From: a virus
DNA: 24,065 bases
IMG/VR virus record: IMGVR_UViG_3300006928_000086
Location: 1 to 24,065 of that record
Direction: 5' to 3' (one strand)
Shown: piece by piece, positions 8,546-14,303 of the stretch
Layout: every line of letters starts with the position of its first letter
How positions within the stretch are numbered: the first letter of the stretch is position 1
Made by a program: the position numbers and the translations under genes
Notes under the pieces: model-generated
Databases searched by the model: none
Told to the model about the DNA's origin: nothing
What the model saw: the letters and a program-made list of their open reading frames with translations, nothing else

Positions 8546-8553
8546 TATTTAGG
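8546..8553 (-). promoter_or_regulatory. Degenerate late-promoter-like box upstream of fibre D
   Basis: The minus strand reads CCTAAATA followed by TCTAAAAAGTATA, 13 bases upstream of the ATG at 8532. The leader is shared with fibres A-C. The spacing is the shortest of the set and the upstream stop at 8557-8559 nearly touches the box. Confidence 0.45.
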
Positions 8554-8556
8554 GGT

Positions 8557-11355
8557 TTACGCATGAGCATAATATATGTATCTCATTCCAGTACCATTAA
8601 CATATGAACCACCATCGGTTATAGTAAATCCATTATCACTAGGTAGACTAATAAGAGGGTCAGCTTGATTAGTGAGGTTGTTGTTCATTCGCAACCACAA
8701 ATCCTGACCACCACTTAGTCCAGTTGCTGCATTAATACCTCTTGTAGTATCTAATTGATACCAACTTCCGTCTGTACCATCAGATCGTTTTATAATAACA
8801 AATCTTGGTCGGAATCCTGTTGTTATTGCTTGTGCTGAACCTGTTCCATCATAATAACCACACTTACTTACTCCATTAATACTAGCAAATAAATACATAA
8901 CGAAATTAAAACCATTTTGATTGACTGCATTATTATCTCCTACTGTGACAGTTGTTTTTGTTGGTGCAGTATCATTCCAATAACTAATATCATCTGAATC
9001 TCCATTTGCTTCATTTAAAAATATTCTATAATTTTCAGGATTAGTTCCACTATTCAGTCCTACATGATAAACACCCCAATTCGTACTATTGTCCCTACTC
9101 TTCACCCATATCATTTCTGGAACAGCATTCATACCATGAGTGAATTGCCTACCAGCAGTACCATTCCCCTTATAAGCGACTACATCATGAGTAAGACCTC
9201 GTTTCCATCCCCAAGTTTGCCACGAAGTATTGTCACCTGTATATGATTGCCATCCACGAGGATAATCCCATTCCCAATATTGGTTATAAGCTTGTGTAGT
9301 AGTATCATTACATTCCAGAACTGCTTTACCCGTTTGTCTTGTACCCATTAACCAAGCAGAACCTCCTGCAGGTTGTTTCATTATACATGTATCAGGAGCA
9401 AAGGGTAAAGTACTAGTTGCAGTATAATGATTTGGTGTTCCTGCTCTTGAATATGCACTGTGGAAATAATTTGCAGCAGTATCTGCAGTAGGTGGTCTCC
9501 CCACTTTACCATCAGGTCTTCGGATTGCCAAATATATGTACTTATTACTACTAACTCCATTAATATGGTTATAATCAACATCAATTTTAAATCCTGTAGT
9601 TGTTACATGTAACCAATTAATACTTTGTCTTTCAGTTGCATTAGCACTAGTTTCTATATCAAATTCAGCACCTTCACTAGATGTTCCAGAAGTACCCATA
9701 TTTGATATTTGTCTAGCAGTATCAAAAAGTATCCAATGTTCAGTACCACCCACTGCCCGTTTTATATAAATGTATTGAGGTTCCCAACCTAAATTAATTT
9801 CAGGACCATCATTAGATCCATTACCAGTATAACCACCACATTTAACTATAGATTCATCATCTTCACCAAACCCACCTGCATCATGTGCAAATAGATAGGC
9901 CATATAAGTACCATCGACATGATTAACTTGCTCATGCGTACCTACAGTGAAATTTAATTCTGTTGGTGCAGTATTATTCCAAGAGGTTGGTGAAGCAACT
10001 GCCTCATTTTGCAGATCTAACCATATTGCATAATTTTGTGGAGTTGTACCCCCATTGTTACTCCTATGATAAACTCTCCAATTAGAACTTGATCCACCAC
10101 CATCAATTCGTTTGATCATCATCATTCCAGGCACACTACCTAAATCATGAGGGATTTGACGATTAGCACCATTACCACTGTATTGAAGTTGAGTAAAGAA
10201 TCTCTTTTGCGTTTTAAAAGTCCAACCCACATATTGTTCTCCAGTAGCATTAGATCCAGCACCATTATTCTGTACAGTAAATCCTCCAGCATTAAAAGTC
10301 TTAATATGATATCCAGTATCAGTACCAACTTGAGTAGTATTAGTAAAACTATATGATGTACCTCCTCTTATGCTATCAACAATATTAGGATTACCAGTAT
10401 TAGATCTTCCCTTAAACCATACCATACCCCCATCACTAGAAGTACTAGAAGTAAATGGTCCAAAAGCCTCAGATGATGGAGCTCCCATTTTTTGAGATCT
10501 AAGCTGATAAGGATATGCAGTTTGCTTAGTTGCTGCGGATACAGTTGCTCCCTGACAACATAAGAGTTTTACATTACTCGCAGTTACACCTTGACTTGTT
10601 GTTGTTAATGGTTCTGTTGATGGTGTAAAGTTAGCACTATAAACTGGTTGTCCTACTGTTAAACGAAAATTTGATATATATCCTGTAAATTGTCCACCAA
10701 TTCCATTATGTCCACTGGCAGCACCCATAACAAAATCAGAATTACCATTACGGATAGTAGTATTGTTTTGTGTTCCAGTACCATGCATAACACCGTCTGT
10801 AAACAAACGGAATGTCAAATTACCACTAGCTAAGGTTCTGGTAATTGCAACATGATGCCATGAATTCTTTGACATGGTACCACCCTGAATTGGACCAACA
10901 AAGTTGTTATCAGAATCATAATAATAAAACTCTAAATCACTTACATTTGCATCTTGTGTACCAACAAATTCCCAAACATAACCAGTGGTTCCAGACCCCC
11001 AATTACCCCAAATTACATCATAGTTATCAAAGGCTCCTTCATGATAAACCCATGCTTCCATACAAAACTCATTATTACCTAAACAATAATCAGCTGTATA
11101 TCTACTTGTTAAAGAATCATTAAAACCATTAAAATATACACTTCTTCCTGAATTAGCAGTTCCTAAATTTATAGCATTAGGTTGGGATTGTATAGGTTTA
11201 TCCTCTCCAGTTGACAAATATAATGAAGGTGCAAATACATCATCCACATAGGTAATATCACCACCCCCACCAATTAAAGGACTACCAACTCCTCCACCAA
11301 GACCAGTAAGTCCTAAAATTGGTCTCTCTTTCTTTGCAGGTATTATGTCTTTCAT
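8557..11355 (-). CDS. LamG-like lectin and duplicated Trp-rich module fibre protein
   Basis: This 932-residue probable virion adhesin opens with a short Gly-rich leader (1-40). A laminin-G/concanavalin-A-like domain (about 66-245) shows RSVYFNGFNDSLTS, FCMEAWVY, NSWHHVAITR and LFTDGV, then GYISNFRLTVGQPVYSANFTP. Next comes a region with MVWFKGRSNTGNPNIVDS (311-328) and two large homologous modules (398-612 and 735-930). Each has a P..I.IKR strand, NW.VYH, P.NY.I.L, WN.TAPT..T.TVG and a second P...IIKR half. This resembles the DUF7483-type arrangement common in marine phage fibres. The ATG at 11355 lies 6 bases after the stop of the 257-residue fibre with no clear Shine-Dalgarno sequence, suggesting translational coupling. 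The LamG call is motif-based; glycan binding is inferred. Confidence 0.95.
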   Translation of the reverse strand: MKDIIPAKKERPILGLTGLGGGVGSPLIGGGGDITYVDDVFAPSLYLSTGEDKPIQSQPNAINLGTANSGRSVYFNGFNDSLTSRYTADYCLGNNEFCMEAWVYHEGAFDNYDVIWGNWGSGTTGYVWEFVGTQDANVSDLEFYYYDSDNNFVGPIQGGTMSKNSWHHVAITRTLASGNLTFRLFTDGVMHGTGTQNNTTIRNGNSDFVMGAASGHNGIGGQFTGYISNFRLTVGQPVYSANFTPSTEPLTTTSQGVTASNVKLLCCQGATVSAATKQTAYPYQLRSQKMGAPSSEAFGPFTSSTSSDGGMVWFKGRSNTGNPNIVDSIRGGTSYSFTNTTQVGTDTGYHIKTFNAGGFTVQNNGAGSNATGEQYVGWTFKTQKRFFTQLQYSGNGANRQIPHDLGSVPGMMMIKRIDGGGSSSNWRVYHRSNNGGTTPQNYAIWLDLQNEAVASPTSWNNTAPTELNFTVGTHEQVNHVDGTYMAYLFAHDAGGFGEDDESIVKCGGYTGNGSNDGPEINLGWEPQYIYIKRAVGGTEHWILFDTARQISNMGTSGTSSEGAEFDIETSANATERQSINWLHVTTTGFKIDVDYNHINGVSSNKYIYLAIRRPDGKVGRPPTADTAANYFHSAYSRAGTPNHYTATSTLPFAPDTCIMKQPAGGSAWLMGTRQTGKAVLECNDTTTQAYNQYWEWDYPRGWQSYTGDNTSWQTWGWKRGLTHDVVAYKGNGTAGRQFTHGMNAVPEMIWVKSRDNSTNWGVYHVGLNSGTNPENYRIFLNEANGDSDDISYWNDTAPTKTTVTVGDNNAVNQNGFNFVMYLFASINGVSKCGYYDGTGSAQAITTGFRPRFVIIKRSDGTDGSWYQLDTTRGINAATGLSGGQDLWLRMNNNLTNQADPLISLPSDNGFTITDGGSYVNGTGMRYIYYAHA
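8566..10164 (-). repeat. Duplicated module within the LamG fibre gene
   Basis: Residues 398-612 (9520-10164) and 735-930 (8566-9153) align in order: VPGMMMIKR with VPEMIWVKS, NWRVYHRSNNGGTTPQNY with NWGVYHVGLNSGTNPENY, WNNTAPT with WNDTAPT, TYMAYLFA with NFVMYLFA, KCGGYTGNGS with KCGYYDGTGS, and YIYIKR with FVIIKR. The intervening 613-734 segment is different. The coordinates cover both copies and the spacer. Confidence 0.85.
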
Positions 11356-11361
11356 TGAAAT

Positions 11362-12135
11362 TTAAGCGAAGTTAGAAACATTGCCAAGAACAGTAAATGC
11401 CTCATTTCCTGTTTTGATAACATTAAGTGTATAGAAGTCTTTTCCAGATGCACCACCAGCAGCAGGAGCAGCACCGCCATTCCATGCTTCAGTTGCAGCA
11501 AGACCATCAATTTTCCAGTTAGCAGAGAATCCAGCCGCTCCAGCAGTTGTAATAACACTTACAGTAAATGCATCACCAACTGCCAATGATGTGTTAATTC
11601 CCGTAGCTGATATAATATTAGGTGTGGATGTTGTTGTTTCTGCTACAGTAAACAGATGAACCATCCCATCATCTAAATTAATATTAAGATTATCACTTAA
11701 CTTACCTGCGGTTATCTTTACTTCTTCTCTAAGAAATCCGTTAAAATCTACTCCTGCTCTAAATGTTGATAATCCAACCACATCTTGGTTGGTCATATCT
11801 TCATAGGTTAATGTTCCAGCAACATTTAAATTACCAGTATAAGTACCATTAACTGCATTAATGTCTCCTGAAGAGGTAACATTTCCTGCTCCTATCGTAC
11901 CAACACTAATATTCGGAGCACCCGATAATCCATAAGCATTTGTAGCAGAAGTTGAAGTAGATGCAGTACCAGTAAGAGTACCTTGCACTCCACCTTGAGC
12001 AACAATAGCACCTGTGATGTTAATACCACCTGCACCTGTAATATTTTTACTGTTGGGAAGGGTAGCACCTTGAGTCAATTCGACAGACCCAGTACCTGCT
12101 TCGTCTATTACTTTATTGACTCTAATCTCAGACAT
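11362..12135 (-). CDS. Short tail fibre-like protein with conserved C-terminal domain
   Basis: This is a 257-residue protein. The N-terminus MSEIRVNKVIDEAGTGSVEL resembles the start of fibre C. Residues 40-100 are low-complexity (ASTSTSATNA and GNVTSSGDINAV). The linker LTYEDMTNQDVVGLSTFRAG spans 109-128. The C-terminal domain (about 136-257) starts REEVKITAGKLSDNLNINL and continues with GMVHLFTVAETTTSTPNI, AGFSANWKIDG, EAWNGGAAPAA and DFYTLNVIKTGNEAFTVLG. I recognise this domain as one recurrent in marine T4-like phage fibre proteins. It is preceded by an AATAAATA box and an AAAGGT ribosome site, and is followed 6 bases later by the LamG gene. A structural fibre role is likely; the receptor is unknown. 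Confidence 0.93.
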   Translation of the reverse strand: MSEIRVNKVIDEAGTGSVELTQGATLPNSKNITGAGGINITGAIVAQGGVQGTLTGTASTSTSATNAYGLSGAPNISVGTIGAGNVTSSGDINAVNGTYTGNLNVAGTLTYEDMTNQDVVGLSTFRAGVDFNGFLREEVKITAGKLSDNLNINLDDGMVHLFTVAETTTSTPNIISATGINTSLAVGDAFTVSVITTAGAAGFSANWKIDGLAATEAWNGGAAPAAGGASGKDFYTLNVIKTGNEAFTVLGNVSNFA

Positions 12136-12160
12136 GGTTTTCTATACCTTTGCTTGTTTT

Positions 12161-12168
12161 TATTTATT
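12161..12168 (-). promoter_or_regulatory. Late-promoter-like box upstream of 257-residue fibre
   Basis: The minus strand reads AATAAATA, one base off the T4 late element, 25 bases upstream of the ATG at 12135. AAAGGT sits about 10 bases before the start as a weak ribosome site. The 42-base gap holds nothing else. Confidence 0.55.
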
Positions 12169-12177
12169 AAAAATTAA

Positions 12178-12876
12178 TTAGACAAATAGACCAAGAACAT
12201 TGGTCTTCAAAGTTGTAGTTGGTGCTATATGAAAAGTTGCACCAGTTCCGACCAGAATAACACCTGGTTTAATCATTGCAACATTACCACAAGTAGCATC
12301 ATTTACCTCAATAGTTACAGATGTACCTGCAGCTACAGTGAAATTTTGAGCAGTCTTAAATACTACATCTAAAGGAGGATTTCCCCCAAGAGCAGTACCA
12401 ATTCCACCACCACCTCCACCAGCAATACTAATATCAACTGTATTAGTAGAAGCATCATACTGAAGTGTGTTACCTACTCCAACGAAATTAAGAGTCTTAA
12501 TTTCTGAAGCGATTGAATCTCCTGCAGAACTAATACCTATATTATAAGTACCAGTAACATTTAAATTAGCACCAACATTAAAATCTGAAGATGAAGAATT
12601 AACAAATCCTAGATTAAATGCTTTATATGCAACTAATTCAACAACATCACCATTTATTGCCGCCACTGTTAAAGTAATAGTACCACCATCAGTTGCACTA
12701 TAGTCAGTAGGAGAAATTAGACGAGCACCATTAATATATACATCCAAATATCCAACAGTATATCCAGAAGAAAAAGCAAACTCTGTCTGAGTGCTTGTTA
12801 CAGAATAATACTGTTTAGCAATGATTACTGAAGAATCACCTGGATTCCTTCCTATATAACCAGTCTTATCAGCCAT
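12178..12876 (-). CDS. Tail fibre-like protein with NGARL-type N-terminal domain
   Basis: This is a 232-residue protein. Residues 1-90 are a compact domain, YIGRNPGDSSVIIAKQYYSV, then QTEFAFSSGYTVGYLDVYI, NGARL and NGDVVELVAYKAF, which recurs at the start of fibre proteins in many marine phages. A stalk-like stretch (95-155) contains VGANLNVTGTYNIG and NTLQYDASTNTVDISIAG, followed by a hexaglycine hinge (153-158). The tail (165-232) is hydrophobic and beta-rich (TVAAGTSVTIEV, VAMIKPGVILVGTGATF) and resembles the C-terminus of short fibre proteins. The start overlaps the stop of the 179-residue gene by one base (TAATG), which implies translational coupling. The first ATG is used; no earlier start is possible without running into that gene. 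Confidence 0.93.
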   Translation of the reverse strand: MADKTGYIGRNPGDSSVIIAKQYYSVTSTQTEFAFSSGYTVGYLDVYINGARLISPTDYSATDGGTITLTVAAINGDVVELVAYKAFNLGFVNSSSSDFNVGANLNVTGTYNIGISSAGDSIASEIKTLNFVGVGNTLQYDASTNTVDISIAGGGGGGIGTALGGNPPLDVVFKTAQNFTVAAGTSVTIEVNDATCGNVAMIKPGVILVGTGATFHIAPTTTLKTNVLGLFV

Positions 12877-13415
12877 TAGCTAACCCCCGTTAGTATGCTT
12901 AGATTTACATCTATAGCATTATCTACATCACAATAAACTCTCACAGCATCATTAGGTTCAAGTAATGTTTTACCAGCATCACTTATAACAAAAGAACTTC
13001 CTGATGGAACAGGAATCTTTTGTGCTATCGCAGATTCAATTGATGCACTATTATCATGAACACTAACAGTCAAATTAACTTGATTATCAGTATTATTGGC
13101 AAAAGTACCTCCAATTATGATACTCTTTGTAGTACCAGGAGATTGATATACCTCAGTCTTTCCAAGGAATTTAACACTTTGACCACTTGCAGATGCTGTA
13201 TTAGTAGAGGCACGATCAACAGTAACCTGTCCAATACCAATTACTTGAACTTTAGATCCTGCAATATAATGTTGGTTATCTATAAGATCTCCTACACTAA
13301 CAGCACCAGTTGAGATACCAGTAATTGTAGTGGATAATGGACCAATAGTTCCTGCAGAACTTGAAGTCTCAATACCTACTGCTCTTGCTAATTTATTTGA
13401 AAAAGCTTCTGCCAT
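12876..13415 (-). CDS. Virion structural protein (179 residues)
   Basis: MAEAFSNKLARAVGIETSSS opens a Thr/Ser/Val-rich protein with two parts. Residues 20-90 contain TTITGISTGAVSVGDLIDNQ, KVQVIGIGQVTVDRAS and SGQSVKFLG. Residues 90-179 contain VYQSPGTTKSIIIGGTF, NLTVSVHDNSAS, IPVPSGSSFVISD and AVRVYCDVDNAIDVNLSIL. The second half looks like a small beta-sandwich seen in virion proteins of marine T4-like phages, where GTTKSIIIGGTFANNT-like and IPVP.GS-like motifs recur. It has an AATAAATA box overlapping the stop of the preceding gene, an AAGGA ribosome site before the ATG, and a TAATG junction with the downstream fibre gene. No catalytic motif is visible. A structural role is likely; its position in the virion is unknown. 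Confidence 0.92.
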   Translation of the reverse strand: MAEAFSNKLARAVGIETSSSAGTIGPLSTTITGISTGAVSVGDLIDNQHYIAGSKVQVIGIGQVTVDRASTNTASASGQSVKFLGKTEVYQSPGTTKSIIIGGTFANNTDNQVNLTVSVHDNSASIESAIAQKIPVPSGSSFVISDAGKTLLEPNDAVRVYCDVDNAIDVNLSILTGVS

Positions 13416-13435
13416 TTTTCCTTATTTGTTAATTT

Positions 13436-13443
13436 TATTTATT
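13436..13443 (-). promoter_or_regulatory. Late-promoter-like box upstream of 179-residue protein
   Basis: The minus strand reads AATAAATA, 20 bases upstream of the ATG at 13415 and overlapping the TAA stop (13442-13444) of the 271-residue gene. TAAGGA follows as a ribosome site close to the ATG. Confidence 0.55.
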
Positions 13444-14257
13444 AACCGCCAAGAGCGATTGCGAGACCAAGTGAAACACCTGGTGTAACTGTTGCTGTAG
13501 CAATACCATTTACCGAAGTAACATCCCATGCAGCACCATTGGTGGACACGAAATTAATAATAGTATTACCTGCTCCAATAAATGTTCCTTCTTCAGAAAC
13601 ACCTATAGCAGCACTTAATCCAGTAGCAATACCAGTTAAGTTTGAAGCATCACCATAAAAAGATGTTGCGGTGACGACACCAGCAACATAAACATCATTC
13701 CCAAAAGTAGAAAATCCTACAAAAGTGGAAAGTCCAGTAATTTTAATGTTTCTACCAACAACCTCATCATATACAATATCACCAGCAACATTTAAGTTAC
13801 CATCAATCCAAACATCACTCTTAAAAGTAGAAACTCCAACAAAAGTAGATAATCCAGTAATTCTGAGATTTCTACCTACAACTTCATCATAAGTTATATC
13901 ACCAGTAACATTTAAGTCACCAGTAATTGATGCATCTCCATAAACATAGAGTGCAGTTTGTCCAACAGATACTGATTGACGAACATCCAACGGATAAGAA
14001 GGAATGTCCGTTCCAACACCCACGAAATCATTAATAACAGTAAAAGTTGTGCCAGAAGCACCAACCTTTATATCTTTTAAGAATGTGGAAAACCCTGCAA
14101 CATAAAGATCAGTTGCACCAATCCCACCACTAACATCTAGGGTATGTTGGGGAACAGTAGAAGCAATACCGACCGTGTTAGTTTCGGCATTAGCAACTAT
14201 GAGGCTAGTATTAACCTCCAGTCCATTTTTGACTACAAAATTCTTATTGACAGCCAT
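13442..14257 (-). CDS. Tail fibre/stalk protein with tandem 40-residue repeats
   Basis: This is a 271-residue protein that looks like a fibrous trimer stalk. It starts MAVNKNFVVKNGLEVNTSLI and carries VGI..TVPQHTLDVSGGIG and VGVGTDIPSYPLDVRQSVSV, the VGIGT.P...LDV element of phage fibre stalks. Residues 114-153 and 154-193 are a tandem duplication with YDEVVGRN, ITGLSTFVG and STF..DV in each copy. A VTATSFYGDASNLTGIATG motif (195-213) shared with fibre paralogues follows, then a C-terminal Val/Gly-rich stretch ending LGLAIALGG. It stands alone behind a late-type box and a GC-rich leader. It has no enzymatic motif; a connecting or short fibre role is inferred. Confidence 0.93.
   Translation of the reverse strand: MAVNKNFVVKNGLEVNTSLIVANAETNTVGIASTVPQHTLDVSGGIGATDLYVAGFSTFLKDIKVGASGTTFTVINDFVGVGTDIPSYPLDVRQSVSVGQTALYVYGDASITGDLNVTGDITYDEVVGRNLRITGLSTFVGVSTFKSDVWIDGNLNVAGDIVYDEVVGRNIKITGLSTFVGFSTFGNDVYVAGVVTATSFYGDASNLTGIATGLSAAIGVSEEGTFIGAGNTIINFVSTNGAAWDVTSVNGIATATVTPGVSLGLAIALGG
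13679..13918 (-). repeat. Two tandem 120-bp repeats in stalk gene
   Basis: Units 13799-13918 and 13679-13798 encode 40-residue copies, with LNVTGDITYDEVVGRNLRI matching LNVAGDIVYDEVVGRNIKI and then GLSTFVG. The DNA is similar but not identical, with many third-position changes, so the duplication is not recent or is under selection for protein sequence. Confidence 0.88.
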
Positions 14258-14261
14258 AAGT

Positions 14262-14279
14262 CGGGATCACTCTCCCCCG
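14262..14279 (-). other. GC-rich leader hairpin candidate before stalk gene
   Basis: The minus strand contains CGGG, a 10-base loop and CCCG, 5 bases upstream of the ATG at 14257. The GGGGGAG run, the only strong Shine-Dalgarno-like purine run here, lies partly in the 5' arm and loop. The stem is only 4 base pairs and may not be functional. Confidence 0.3.
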
Positions 14280-14292
14280 CAATTAGTATTAT

Positions 14293-14300
14293 TATTTATT
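14293..14300 (-). promoter_or_regulatory. Late-promoter-like box upstream of stalk gene
   Basis: The minus strand reads AATAAATA within CTAAATAAATAATAATAC, 35 bases upstream of the ATG at 14257 and just after the TAG stop (14304-14306) of the glycine-rich adhesin gene. Confidence 0.5.
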
Positions 14301-14303
14301 TAG

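Noticed and set aside
11352-11558. Minus-strand frame overlapping the 257-residue fibre in another phase
   Set aside because: Leu-rich composition is typical of a shifted frame; the main frame has recognisable domain motifs.
13679-13918. CRISPR-like repeat
   Set aside because: Two 120-base coding repeats in frame with no unique spacers; this is a protein repeat.
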